Source: Cyanoderma ruficeps (Eukaryota; Chordata; Aves; Passeriformes; Timaliidae). Taken from it: 64,000 nucleotides of DNA. This document shows, piece after piece, positions 12,699 to 26,250 of this stretch. Location: assembly GCA_008694505.1 (NCBI GenBank), contig VZDJ01000052.1, positions 7,501,955-7,565,954 on the forward strand. Direction: 5' to 3'. The notes under the pieces are model-generated. The model did no database searches. It had not been told where the DNA came from and worked only from the letters and a program-made list of their open reading frames with translations. Position 1 is the stretch's first letter; every line of letters starts with the position of its first letter. Both the position numbers and the translations under genes were made by a program.

Positions 12699-13250
12699 TG
12701 TTACAATCAGGTATCATACAATATAACCACGAAGGGGGTTGTATAGTTAAAATTGGCCATACTATGTGGAAAATCACACTGTGAAAGGCCAGTGTCCACA
12801 ACGGAGACGGAGGAATCCTGCAAAAATCAACTTTATTGGAATAAAGGGAGAGAGCCCACTGGGCCATACTCCTGTGGGGTTTCTCTCACATGTTGCCCTC
12901 CTCTTTTCCCTAGGTACAGCCTTCCCTACTACATATTCCCCCTTGAACATGTATCCCCTCCCTCATCATGCATTGCATTGCCATTAAAATTAATTGTTAG
13001 CCCACCCTGGGTGGAGAAGTTAATACTCATAACTCTATTAGGTCTGTGCATTTTCCCCCAAAATTCGGAAGTTCAGGCTGTGCTTTGCTCTGCAGCAAAC
13101 TTGCAGGGCTTGATGTTGGTAAAGACCCCCACACCCATTCTTCCAGAGCCTGGCAGATCCTTTCAGATTGAGTCTTTTAAAGTGAATGAAGACTTTAAAC
13201 CCATTTCTCCTATCACATATAGATAGATGTATATGTTTGTGGTTGCAATT
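12699..13250 (-). mobile_element. Possible LTR-like retroelement fragment (uncertain)
   Basis: Just outside the ACTR2 CpG island the sequence changes character. On the minus strand it has a purine-rich GAGGGAGGGGAT block, then an AATAAA inside the 16-bp inverted repeat CTTTATTGGAATAAAG (near 12832-12847), then CTCCGTCTCCGTTGTGGAC. It could end near a ...TGTAACA terminus at 12699. This arrangement resembles the U3-R-U5 layout of an avian endogenous retrovirus LTR. I could not find a matching target-site duplication or internal retroviral sequence, so boundaries and identity are tentative. Confidence 0.25.
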
Positions 13251-13960
13251 TTTTTCTACCTTTAACTTTACAGAATAGTGATAGCAATCAAATTTTAAAA
13301 ACACCAGAGTATTGTCCATGACATTTGGCTTTTTAAAACTTTAATCACATCCAGATACTGAGAATGAGGAAACTACAGGGTTGTGATACTTAGTAGGAGG
13401 AAGAGGCTATGGAAACAAACAGATTAATAATCCAGTGGCACACAACTGTGATGGGAGGACATCCTGGTCACTCTGCACAGCTTTACCTGGGTACAGATTG
13501 CTTTCTAATATATATATGATTAATGATCTTCTTTTAATCTGCTTTTCAGAGCACAGCACGGTTTACATTGCTGGTTGAAGCCAGATGCATAAAGCAATTG
13601 CCTTAAAAGCCTGCTCTTTGTCCAGAAAAATTAATTAATCTGTATGTTTTAAATCCCTCATCTTGTTGAACCCAGCATAGAGGGCTCACTAGGGGAACCA
13701 CACCCTGTTTCCTACTCTGCTGTTGGACTTTTTGGATATTTCTGGACTCAGCACTTAACCAGGCTGTGCCTTTGTCCCACAAAACTGGATATAGTACCAT
13801 GCCACCTCATACTCATGGACAAAGCATCTGCAACCTCTGAGTGAGAACTGTTTCATTTTGGGTTCAAATTATTTGTCAGACAAAATGCTTCAGCTGTGCC
13901 TCCTCATGTACAGTGGTGGCAACATTTACTCTGCTCCAAGGCAAACTATATATTTATATA

Positions 13961-13988
13961 TATAACCTGTTACATATAACAGGTTATA
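13961..13988. repeat. Perfect inverted repeat, 12-bp arms, 4-nt loop
   Basis: TATAACCTGTTA (13961-13972) is followed by CATA and its exact reverse complement TAACAGGTTATA (13977-13988). It sits in AT-rich intergenic DNA next to a short TATA microsatellite. It could extrude as a cruciform or be the end of a small non-autonomous element. No flanking duplication was seen. Confidence 0.9.
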
Positions 13989-16867
13989 AATTAAAACTCC
14001 TTTTTAATATTTTTGTAGCTTTTATCAGATGAGCCTTTTCCTGCTGGGAATTTAAGGCTGTCAGTTAAAGAAAATGATGCATGACAAAGGGTTAGTTTGA
14101 TAACTGCCATCAGAATTTACAGTGTAATCAAAGTCTCTCAGGAAATAGAGATACTGAAGTCTGGCAAAAATAAATGGTGAAATTTCTGTTTATAGCCCAG
14201 CATAAAGATTTCATATCAAAGGGGTACAGGTTCTGTACCAGAAGTACCAGAACTTACATCCTGCATGGCACAGTCAATAAATTCACCACTGTTCTTTCTA
14301 CCAACTGTTGGATAGCCATAAAAGATTTTTTGTAATTTATTAAATGTCATGTGCGGTGCAGGAGAGGAAATATAATGTGGTTTGAACAGACATCTCCTTT
14401 AAAACTTATTTTACTGATTTAGCTGAACTGAGGTATTACTTCTTGTTTTAAAGATTAAAAAAAAAGCAGTGTCTGCAGGAAGAAAAGCCATGGAGAGAAG
14501 TGTCCACTTCTAACAGGAGAAGGTGTTGTGGCTTGCTGTGACTTTTGTGAGTGAGCAAGACATGACAGAAGATAATAAAAGTATAATGACTAAGTAGAGT
14601 CTTATCAGAAAAAGTATTACTTCTCTCTTATACTGAGTTTGGTAGACTTTTATGAACTTGCCAATTAAGTGCTTATCCTAATGTGCAGGCCCTCAAAGAG
14701 AGGCAGGAAATGCTCAGAATTAAAAGGGTTATTGCAAGAGCTGTCCTGCAGCCCTGCTCAGTATAGAAGGGAAAGGAGGCTGTAGTGGTATCTTGCTCGC
14801 AGCAAAGCAAACAGTGTTTTCCTTAGTTCCACCTCCACTCCCCACTGAGCTCTCTCCCAGTGTAGGTGGATGGAATTTGGACCTGCAAACTCTGCCTGGC
14901 TGGAGAAACTGAGGCCTGCTCATTCCTACGCTGATGAGGCTGGGTCCAATGTTGTATTGGCAGGGCAGGAGAAAGACATTCTAGCTGAAAACTGGCATTA
15001 ATCTTTTCAATCATCTGTTTGCTTTCTTATTGAGGCATTTAACTTGGATTTATTTCAGTACTTTCCCCAAACTAGAAGACGAGAAATATTCACAGGAAGT
15101 GTCCCCTGACTAAACACTGATCGTTCTCTGGATTTCTCAAACTGTGGCTGTAGTAAGTTAAAAACAGAACAGATCATGGTTTAAAGGGCAGGTAAACCCT
15201 CAGCAGACACACCCTTAACATTGTGTGACTACCTCATCAGAGTTAAGGGACTCTGACCTTCACCAGATCCTGAGTATCTCACTTTCCTGGTTATCAGAGC
15301 CAGCTCAGGTGCCAGAGGCAGTGTGGCCACGGAGGACAAAACCAGGATCATTTTTCTGCTAAGAAAAGACAATTTGGTTGTCAAACTGCACCAGACCGAG
15401 AGAGCTGAGCAAGCCTGGATTTCTGTGAAGGACAAAAGGGTCTGGATCCTTCCTCCCTATAAGCACCACCCAATTCTGAGTCATCTGAGCTGGAAGCACT
15501 GGCATAATTGCAAAACATCTTCACACAGATGGTATGATCCAGTGTAGGTTACATGAGGATTCTTGAGTGAGATATTTGGCTGTCATTAAAATCCTCTGAG
15601 GAGAGGTTTCTATTGTTGGGTATTTTTCACAAGGGTTTCTTCACAGGACGGAGAAAACGGTTTTCTTTTTTAGCCTCACAGGGTACAGAGTATGAACTTT
15701 TATTTTTGTTGGCTGGTTTCCAGATAAACATAAGAACACATTGTAAAGGTCACTTTGTGTTTTAAATTAAACAAAAATTCCGTTTCACGTAATATCTTTA
15801 GCATATGTCCCATCTGCCATTCAAAACTTTTAAAACTCCACTTCAAACAAAGTTATCTTACAGAGTTCAGGCACTGCCAACCATCATGAATTTTGACCAT
15901 TGTAGATGTGATGATTTTGTCACGAAAGCCCAAATCCATGCAGGGCATATACTCGTGCTGATTTCACTAAAATTCAGGGGCCAGAAATAGTTTTATGGTG
16001 AAGAAAATCTGCCTTTATAGCTTTGCTTCTTATTTCAAACAGTTTAATCTCTGAGGCCTTGAGATGAAGCAGTGAAATGTGCAGATGAGGTGTTTTGTGG
16101 GAAACTCCTGGATGCTCTCTCTGGACCCTGCTCTCCGTTGCCCTAAATATTTTGTAGTTGTTTAGGCATGTTGGATGCAAGGTTTTAATAAATCTGAATT
16201 CTCCACTTACGTCACTGGTCACATTTTGAGGCCACTTTCCAGAGATATAAATGGCACCCAATGGAATTTCAGAGTTTCAGGAGCCTGAGTTCCAGAGTTT
16301 TCGAGTTCTTTTTATACCAGCTGAAGTGAATCAAACCATTTTCTGAAAATTGGGTTCCAGATATTAAAGCCTGGCAGGCAGAGCTGGGTTATCCAAAATT
16401 AGATGCCAATTCTGAAAAGATAATTGTAAGTGATGATCTCATAGGGGAAGTCTGAGACAGAGTTAAGACCAGAATCTAAATCATCAGACGCCCAGTCCTG
16501 TGCATTAACCACAACACTGATATTTCAATACTGTGAGCTTGAAATACTGACTTGTTAAAAGAATAAATGCAGTTGTATTAATGTAATTTGCTGAATTCTC
16601 GTAGCTGAAGTCAATTTGCGTCTCTAATTTTCAAAAAAAGTGGTTCCAAATAAATTCATTCGTTAGTGTGGTGAAGTTAAGCCCCATTCAGGTAAATATT
16701 ACTTTTAATTAATTGATTAATGGATTTTTTTTTTACCATTATCTGTTTTCTGCACTTCTAAAATCAGTTCTTACCAAGTAGTTCTACATGATAATATGTC
16801 TGCTTGCTGTAAAATACTGTAGGTATTAGGTAGAAAGCAGTGAGGTTTTCCATTTTTCCTCTGAAGG

Positions 16868-17095
16868 CAGGCTGAGTGAGCTGGGCTTGTTCAGCCTGGA
16901 GGAGAGAAAGTTCTGGGGAGACTTTATTTTATTTTTTATTTCAATACTAGAAGGGGGCTTTATAAGAAAAGTGACAGAAGACTTTTTACCAAGTGACACA
17001 ACAAGGGTAAATGGTTTTAAACAGAGAGGGCAGGTTTAGATTGGACATAAGAAAGACATTTTTTATTACAAAGGTGATTAGACAGTGGCTGGCTT
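16868..17095 (+). mobile_element. CR1 LINE fragment
   Basis: The segment follows the order of a CR1 3' region. It has CTGGGCTTGTTCAGCCTGGA, then TTCTGGGGAGACTTTATTTT, then GGGGGCTTTATAAGAAAAGT, GGGTAAATGGTTTTAAACAG, TTTAGATTGGACATAAGAAA and a TTACAAAGGTGATTAGACAG block. This is the characteristic avian CR1 signature in plus orientation. The copy lacks the usual 3' terminal octamer repeats and breaks off after the last block, so it is an old, truncated insertion. Confidence 0.85.
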
Positions 17096-17645
17096 AAAAT
17101 AAGGGAAATCTTTTCTTGTCACACTCAATAGCACAAAATTTCAACTGGCAATTTTGATTATTTGCCCTGAATTTCAAATTGAATAAGACAAACAAGAAGG
17201 AAAGGAGATACAGCTTTTGGAGGGAGTCATGTGGTTTGTTTTTTTTGATTTTGCAAGTATTGTATGTACTTAAAACTTGTGTGAGAATTTTTATGCTTCT
17301 TGATTAGGGAGATATTGATGTCTCAGACTGGACAGTAAGAGAGGATCCTGCATTTACTTGGATTCCCGTAGCCAGATTCACAAAGAGAAAATCTCTGATG
17401 CAAATAAAAGACTGTGAGGTTGTCACCTAATTGATTAGAACCAAAGAACTGCCAGACTGTGGCCTCTAATTCCTCATCTTTGGCAGTTTTGATGCCACTT
17501 GTACTTTAAATTAGTATTAATAATTTGGGGGAAAAATGCAGCCTTTCTCTCTTTAATCTTTCTCTCTTTAATCAACAGTTTATGAATGCAGTAGCACTTT
17601 TCAGATGCCAGTAATGTATTTTTAGCTGGCAATTGATTAACGTGC

Positions 17646-17672
17646 ATAATAAGAATAATAAGAATAATAAGA
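17646..17672. repeat. AATAAG/AAT microsatellite
   Basis: A short tandem array of ATAATAAGA-type units (three copies of about 9 bp) lies in intergenic DNA. Confidence 0.85.
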
Positions 17673-20600
17673 TGGATAGGCCTGTCTGCTGAGGTGCAGA
17701 ACACTGACACACAGCACAGTGCTGCTTGAGAAGGAAATAATCTTTTTTTAATTGCTTTCATTAGGTCTCATTTGGATATCCACGGAAATGAATAGCTGGT
17801 CTAAAATGGACACGACATATTGCACGGGTGCTCTTCTAGTATCTTATGGCAATATTCGTTTCCGATTATTTTTGAGGAAACATCCTTTCTAGGCAGAATC
17901 AGCTTTCCAATGCAAGCCGGTGTTGGGAGGAGCACCCTGCTCAGGTTACTACTCAGCCCGTGAGGAGATTGAAGACAGGAGGTGGCAGCCTTGAGTAGTA
18001 ACTCGCCGCTGTCTCCGCTTAGTTAAACTCAGCTCCAAATGGAGTCAGAGCTGGGCACAAATAACTCAGCATCTCAGCCTTTTTTCTTAAACATCACAAC
18101 GACAAGCAGCCCGGGTGGTGAAGGTGGAAACAACTAGCTTTGTCCTTTTTGTCTGATAATTAAAAAAATGTAGCTAAATTATGTAATACTTTTAATGTGA
18201 AGCTGATTGAATTTTCTTAGTTTTTTTAACATTTGGCTCAGTAGTTGTGGCAGGAAAGACTGCAGCACACTGCAGAGGCACAATTTAATCTGTGTCATTC
18301 TCCTCTGGGCCTGTTTCTTCTAACTAGGAAAATCAGACAAGGATAACTAATAAAATAGGGAGTTGATTTATTCAAATAAAAGTCGTGCCCGATTCTGGTC
18401 TCCTTTTTGGTATCCTGGAATGTTGGGTGATTCTTCATCCCTTAACTGTGGTGTACAATCAGGTCATGAGGTGCCCCTGTCTCCCCCATGAACTACCACA
18501 CAGTAATGGCAAGGCAACCTGCTTTTATTAGCAATATCACTGAAATTTTCTAACCCATAAATCAGCAGAAAACCTTGCAATCACACAGTCTCAGCAGAGT
18601 GAGAGGAACTTGATGACATCATTGTTTTTCCCCTGTGAAAATGCTTAGTTGGAAAAAGACAAAAAAAGATTCAATGAATCAGAGCAGCTCCATGCAACCT
18701 CCCACTTCTAATCTTTTTGAAGAATGTGAACAGTACCATTCACTGGTAAAAAATGTAACCAAGAAAGTTCTGCAGCGTTGTTCATTTCCTCTGGATATTA
18801 ATAGTAAGAATTATACTTGTAAATTTCATTATTGTAAATTTTGTGTATGTATTGATTGATTTTTTTTTCCCATACAGCTTCACATTTTAAAAATATGTAT
18901 TTTGGGTCAAATTTCAAGTTACAGTTTTTTCCTTCCGATGCATATGAAAAGTCTTCATTTGAAAGTTTGCTAAGCAACAAATCCTTCAAATAGAACAGGT
19001 TGCAACTCTGCCTGGAAAGTACACAGTCATGTAAGTCTTGATCCATAACAGAACTAATCTTCTGAGCTTGTTTTTTGTCATAGTCTGTAGGCAAAAAAAT
19101 AACATTTTCCTCTCTTTCCCCTGTGGCTTGAATCCTGCAGTTAACCTGTGCATGCAAGGATGTGTCTGCTGCATGCACAGCAGTCTGCCTGGATGGATCT
19201 GAAGGAGAGACCAAATTTCCTCTAACAGTCTGGTCCTGTTAGGCACAGTAGACATTGTCAGGGAACCTTCTGTTTAATCTTTTTATTAAGCAAATATTTC
19301 CTTAAGTTTGCATAAGCAGTTGCCCAGCCATGGCTTCCACACAATCCTTTAATAACTGGCAGGGTGTGGTGGTTACATTCCCTCAGAGGCTTCTCCTCCA
19401 TCTCACTACCAAAAGCAATTTATTCCTCAGTTAACATCATCACTTACTTGTTTTATTTCTTCACTTCCTTTGTCTGTCACAGGCAGGCAGAGCAGGGAGT
19501 TAATAGCTGCCTTTTTAGTGCAAAAAGTGAGTGGGGGATGATTCTTTGAGCTGGATTCCCTAAAGGAATAATTCTCTGCTATCATTCCCTGCTTATTCCA
19601 ACACTCAACGTGCAACACTAATGATGTGGAACCCCACTGGCCATTTCACTTCACGTGGAAGAGGAACAGAGGTCTCCAGTCTTCCAGCTTCCCAGAATTT
19701 TATGGAAGTGAATGGCTGGGAGGAAGAACTAGTATTAAGGTACTTGTTCATTTAGGAGATACATGCCAAGTTTTGAATATCAAAATGTCAAAAAATTTGA
19801 GATTCATTTGGAGCCAAGATGAGCGCCGCCCTTTTTGTGAGGGTTTGGTTTTTGAAAAGGCCACTGAAACTGTGAAAGAATGTGCAAAACTTGCTTGATA
19901 CAGATGATCAGTACTGATCACTACTTTTAGGTTGAAGGCTGAGTCATAACAGTTGTTCTGTGCATTAATTTAATTTTCACTCCTTCACAGCATTTATGGG
20001 ATTGGAAAATGTGCCAAAAAGCATTTTGTTCTAGGAGGAAGAGCAATAAACTTGGGCCTTATAATGTCTGCATTGCTGGAGAAATATGGTTTTCTTTTTT
20101 GAGCAGGGAGTTTTGGAGTCTAAAGGGCTCTCCTTGTGCTTGTTGCTTTATTGGAACAACAGTAGCTGCAGCCTTGGCTGGAAAAGGTATGTGGAAAAGG
20201 TATTTGAAGAATTATTTAGTGGTTTGGGGCACTAAGGAGATCTATTCTGAGAGCACAGCTTGGACTGTGGATGGCATGAACAAGTATTCAGAGAACCCTA
20301 GCCCTGAGTGTGGTAGAAAAGTCTAAGAGAAATGAGCAAGAAGTCCATGAGTAATGGAATCACTGAAGCCTGGTTTCCAATGGATTTGTGCTTCATGCCA
20401 GTTCTCCCTCTGGCCTGTATGGTTTTTGTCTTAGATGGATTGTTTGATGCCTGTAAGAATGAGGCTTTTGTTACACTCTTTTCCATGGCTGGAGACACCA
20501 TCTGGATCTCCTCTTTTTCCCAGCTGGCTGCCTACTTTCACTAAACTTTGTGTCTTGAAACCTGTGATTCCTTTTCAAATTCAGTTTAAAATCAGCACTG

Positions 20601-23600
20601 GATTCAACAGCTACTCTAAGAGGAAGTGAAGACAGCAGAATAGGCACTCACACACAAAATATGATGACAAAGGCCTTTTTTTCCTTAGGGAATCAGAACA
20701 CTTGGAGAAGGCACTTCCTTCACATTTGGTGATTTCCAGCACTGGCAAGGTCACCTCATTGGGACATAGAAAGAGCAAATGGAAGCAGCTTTCTAAACTT
20801 GAAGCTGCTTTCATCTTGCAGCCTTGTTTTATAGAGAACTGAGGGACCAGTTTACAATATTATATTCTGTTGGGGCTTTGTTGGCATTTATTTGGAGCTT
20901 GGTTATTCACTGGGTGAAAATGTGCTGGAATTCCAGGAGTTGGTCTGTATCTATATGTAGACTGCATTTTTTAACTGTTTCCTACATTGGTGTTACTGAT
21001 ATGATTAATTTTGCTCATCCTGCTAGTCATTCCAAAATTACATATATTTATCTAATGGGGATGAATGAGAAAACAAAATCCAGTAGCAGGTGCACAAAGC
21101 AATCTGCCTGAACAGGTAGGTCAAGTTTAATAGGCACATTTTGTGAACCAGGACAATTTTCTGTAGTTCTTATCAACATCTTCATCTTTGATCTTCATCT
21201 CAGTAGGTAAGAACTGCATTGTTTTGCTGGTGCTTTGGTTGACTTGAAAAATAATCCTCCTTTGACTATTTGAGAACATGGAGCTGTAATATCTGGTAGT
21301 GGCAAACTATGCTTTCATCCCAGGGAAAAAAACCACAAAAGCTTAAATGGAAAATGAAAGAGGAACCTATCAGAAGAGCTGTTCAGAATGACAGCAGTGT
21401 GCATGTCCTCTCTGTCTCTGAAAATTTCATTTAGCTCCAGGCATGAGCTTGAATAACCTGCCTCATGTTTACCAACACCAGCTAAAAAATTATTCTACAC
21501 AGAGAATATGCACCTTTTTATTCTACACAGGGAATGTAAACCTTGTATCAGCCTTGGTGAGAAGGAAAGGTGGGTTTCACCTAGATTATGTAAAAAAAGA
21601 TACATCTTAACTGCAGAAAACAAAAGGGCTTTATCTAGGTGCTCAGCCAAGTGCAAATGTTTTTCCACCAAATAGAAAATATCTGTTGACATAACTAGGA
21701 TGGAAGAATCTGTATGGATAGGTGTGATAAAAAAAACCTTCTTTGCCTCACTGAAATTCTCAGTAAAAATGTACCCTTCAGTAGGGCTTGTAACAGAATG
21801 ATATTTCAATTAGACGAATTGTAACTTATGGTTCTGGAAAGTAATAAAGCTTCTGCAAGAACTATATGTACACCCTAGGATGTGTTGTCTAACAGCACAG
21901 CTGCTATCCAGGGATAAATGCTTCTTAAATCTGAGGAAGTTAATTCCTATTCCTCATTTTTATTTTATGTACATATGGAGAACAAGAGCTGTCTTCCAGT
22001 ACAAGGCCTCCTTTAGATATCATGGAGCTAAAGTGCCTTCTTTCTGTTAACGCCAACAATTTATCTACTACTACTACCTGAATCTAAAAGAGTAGTTTGA
22101 GGTTTATACTTATCAGAGGATGCAAATAAACTGGTTCTTTTGATTCTGTGAAGGGAAAGGGTTTGTTTGTGCATCCTTGGGAGCAGACACGGGTATGTGT
22201 TCCTGGCTGCATGGTTGTGGAATTTGGAGGCTGCTTATAAGAAGTGTGACTACATGTTCATCCTATCCTGGATAGCCTTTCTTTGACATTGTATATTAGA
22301 AGTGTTGGTATCATGGAAAACAAGTTTTACCCACCAACACTGTGTGGAGTGTGACACTGGTGCCTGAGAGCAGCCGTGGGCTTCCTCTTAACGTGCCCAG
22401 TGTAAGTCACAGCACCTCAGGTCACATTTTCCAGTGCTGTTTTCAATGTTCCTTGAGTGGTATTTTGAATATTATCAGCTTAAAAATCAACTGTTGCCCA
22501 AGAATATTTCACTGATTTCACTGGTGAATATCTAAGAAGATCTTAGAAAGACTACAGGGCAGTCTTTCATTTAATTTCTTTTTTCTGTCCTCCTCGCCTC
22601 ATTTTTTTTCCCCTTTGAAGGTGGCCCATCCTCAAATATAGAGATTTTTACTCTCTAATCTCATGCCCTGAATTATGACTTCATCACTCCAGACCAATTT
22701 CTGGTAGTCATTTAGCAGTACCTCTGCTAAATGGGGATATGTAAGTTAACTGTGGGGATAGTAAAGTGAACAAAAACATCTAGTTTAACTTCTAGGACCC
22801 AGGCTAAAACTTTAGTGCCAAAACATGGAAACTCTGGGTTTTTCCTCATGAAAATGAACAGACTGAATTATTTAGACAATAAAGATGAAGTCTCACGATG
22901 GTATTATGCACACCTTTGCTTTTCTTATCACACAGATTCACTTTTCTTATTGAAGAGAACAGAAATAATTGAGAAAGTGAAACGAACCACCCTCTAAAGG
23001 CCAGCCAGCCTCTCTCACCAAATGGTCAGTAGGCAATAAAGAGAAACAGGCAATTCAGAAGATAATTCGTTCTCTCCATCTTTGATACCCATTTCAGGAG
23101 AGAGGAACTTGTCCTTCAGAAGAAGGAAGGGATGCAGTCTTGTATGTGCAGCTATCACTGCCTGGCTTTCAAATTAACATTTAACAACCTTATCCAACCT
23201 GTTTTTGTGAGTGGAACCTAATGAAAACGCAGTCAATATTTGCAAATGCAAAGCTCTGCAGCTATATAAGTCTTTCTAATATATTTCACCCTGCTCCACA
23301 GAGCAGCAGAGGAGATTTTTAATTTACCAGCTAAGAACAAAGTGCTGATTTGGCTCTGTGCTTCTTGGAAACTCTCTTTGCTCTGCTATTTCCTGTTATT
23401 TTCTGAAGTGTTGTAGTTCAGAAGAGAAAGGGGGACCCACTCAAAAATCGCTTTCTGTTTGTGGCAGTGTGAGGTGATTCCTTGGACAGATGCAGATGGG
23501 TGCTATTTGCAGGTGAAAAGGTAATGAAGAACAAAAGCACGGCAGGAACTTTTCTCCTCTCAGTTGCGAGGCTTTGATGCCGGGCTGCCAGCACGAGCAG

Positions 23601-24583
23601 CGCTGACCTCGCTTGACACGTTCAGCAGACGCTGCTAAATCTCATTTCCTCAGACTTTCAGCATTTCTCATGATTCCTCCTCCTTTCTTGCCGAGACACA
23701 AGCCATGAGCTGGGTCGTGTTCACCCTGGCAGCTCCTGTGACACCTCACCTATGTAGGTGGCCTTATTTCAAACCTTTTTTGGATGCCAAGTTGAATAAA
23801 GTGCTTCCAGAGTCTGCAGATGACCTGGCAGGAACTGAATGATTGTCCCTAAAGCCAATTGCGCTTTCTGTTTTGCGTCCTTGACAGATCAGTGGTTGGG
23901 AAATTTGTTCACAAGCCATCTGCACCTGCTAGCCTTGCCATGCAGGAATAGGTCATTTCCTTCCCAAACATGACTGGCTTCTGATATCAGTGGGAAATTG
24001 GCAGCTCTTATATGAAAACAGAGGATTCCAGTTTCCTCTTTTCGATTTTCACTGAGATAGGAAAGGAGTTGTTATTGTTATGGTCTCAGTGCTCTGTCCA
24101 AGTTCTCTTCCTCACATAACTGCTTTTTCAGGCATTCAAAACCAGCTTGTCAATAGTACACGGCATCATATCTTCTGCTGTGTATGAGACTGTCATGAGA
24201 TCTTTTTCTCCCAATATCACAGGCTTCATTCTAAACAGAACTGCACAACCCACAGTGAAAACATGTCCTTCTTCTTTTGTCTCTTGGTCTTTCTTCCTCA
24301 TTTCTTGTGACAGAGTAAGAGAGTGCAGAATAAAGTGTCTATCTGGTGCTGATGGTAGGACTTAAGAAACAGCATCATGGAATTGAAGTGTGCTTTTCTT
24401 CCTGTTTCTTTGTCATATCAAAGCATTGATGACAAGTGTCACTCACAGCGTTTTCAGTTTTCTTCTCAAAGAGCAGAAAGCTGTTGCAATGCCTTCTTTG
24501 TAAGGGATGCTTGAATCAGCAGATACAGAATCAGTGGTGCTGGGCAGGATGCAGGCAATGGCCTCATCTCCAGCCTCAAGTAT

Positions 24584-24609
24584 CACCTTTGCAGAGAGCT
24601 GCAAAGGTG
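24584..24609. repeat. Perfect inverted repeat, 11-bp arms, 4-nt loop
   Basis: CACCTTTGCAG (24584-24594) and CTGCAAAGGTG (24599-24609) are exact reverse complements separated by AGAG. The stem is GC-balanced, unlike the AT-only hairpins nearby. As RNA it would form a tight tetraloop hairpin, but the stem is too short for a miRNA precursor. Confidence 0.9.
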
Positions 24610-26170
24610 TTTTGTTGCTGACACAATAAGATGGAGAATTTTCTTTCCACTCTAAACAGCATAAAGCAGCTGCGTTGGCTTTACAAGTGATTCAAAGGTT
24701 TGCTCTCCCTTGAAGTCAGGGTAAATTTTGTGTGCCAAGTGTCTTTTTCCTCCTGTCACTTACTGGAGATGGAGATAGAACTGTGCTTTTTTTTTTTTAT
24801 CTGTGCTTTCATGTAGCATTATGAATGAAACAGGTAATCCTATTTGTCTTAAAATCAAGGCAAAGATCTCTCGTGTCCTGTCCATCTGTTCCAGACACCA
24901 ACAGCATGCTCATCACCATGGTGTTGGAACAGCCTGGTACACAAATAGCAATCAGCAGTTATTAACAGAATATTGTTACTTGGTCCATACAGCTAATATT
25001 GGCAGAGATACAAGACATCACTCACTGTGAGACAGTTTCTCGGGTGATGTACTTTGTTCTGCCAGAATATGATAATATTCTGTATAAAAGTCAGTAAAAG
25101 GATGCTTTTTAATTTTTTTTTGGTTCATGCAAGCAGCAAAAATTGCCAGTATAATATATCAAAATTTTGTCTTTACATCCAATAATTTACAATCCATTAT
25201 TATCTGGTTGTAGAGCAGCATTTTTAGAAAACAAAAGAGCTTTTTTTTTTTTTTTAATATCAAACCACTTAAAGTTCCCATTTCCTTCCTTTCTTGCCCA
25301 GCTGCTGATAACAGACTGATACAGGAGTGGCCTTTTTTGTATGCAGAACTCCATTTATCTCAAACTGGACCTAGACAAGTTCAGGTCTGTTCAGCAGGTG
25401 ATCTGTAGTGCTGGAGGACTGGCACATCATTGCAGCCCACCAGGAAACTCCAAGTCTCCCAAAACATCCTGAACACCCACAACATTGGGATGTTCCTTAT
25501 TTGTCCTTATTCCCTTTCATCCAGGTCATTTATATGTGTTCAAAAGCCCAACTTCAAATGCCCCCTTTTTGTTTGGTCAAAACAAAATCTAATGATTTTG
25601 ATCTAATGCAAGAATTTTTTTCAGAGCTGGACAGACACACCTTTAAAATCCCTGGTATTTAAATTTCTGGTCTAAAGGAGTATATTCCTCTGAAGTGGCA
25701 TATTTGTGCCAATCCAACTAAATTAATAGCTCATCTATACATAATTTTTCTTCCCTTCTTAATCAGAATAAATTTCTGGGAGACCTATTTTGTAAGCTTG
25801 TCTACAGAGACTTCTATATCACAGCAAGATGGAGCCTTTTCATCCTGCAGCTTCACAGTTGCAGTGTTGCAACCATGAAATAAAAGTGAAAGCAAGGCAT
25901 TACAGTGCCTGGGCTTTATACACAACAACTTTTGCTCTCTCCAGAAGGCAAAGTGCTGCCAAATGAACGTTTCTGAAAGCATTACAGTGCCCAGGCAAGT
26001 GCTGCTCTAATGGGAGGGAGCATCTTTATCTGAGCTGGTTGTGGTGATGTCACTAGGGATGAGCAGATTGTGTCAGCAATTACAACTCTTTCAGGGAGCA
26101 GGAAACTTTAAATGGTCATGATGTTGGTTTAGTCTCCATTTTTATATCAATAGCTTCTTTTTTTTTTCCT

Positions 26171-26250
26171 AAAGTTAACTACAATAACTAACTACTATTA
26201 TAACTAACTACTATTAATAATTAACTATTAACTATCACAATAAACTAATT
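26171..26250. repeat. Degenerate AACTACTATTA tandem repeat
   Basis: AT-rich tandem array built from TAACTAACTACTATTA-like units that decays into TTAACTATTAACTAT. It is simple-sequence DNA with no coding potential. Confidence 0.75.

Noticed and set aside
18798..19214. 138-codon minus-strand open frame
   Set aside because: Ends in an AT-rich Asn/Tyr/Lys stretch typical of random translation. No similarity recognised.
24134..24365. Acceptor-like CTTTTTCAG followed by a 70-codon frame
   Set aside because: No donor in a sensible place and no recognisable protein. Weaker than the 28.1 kb segment.
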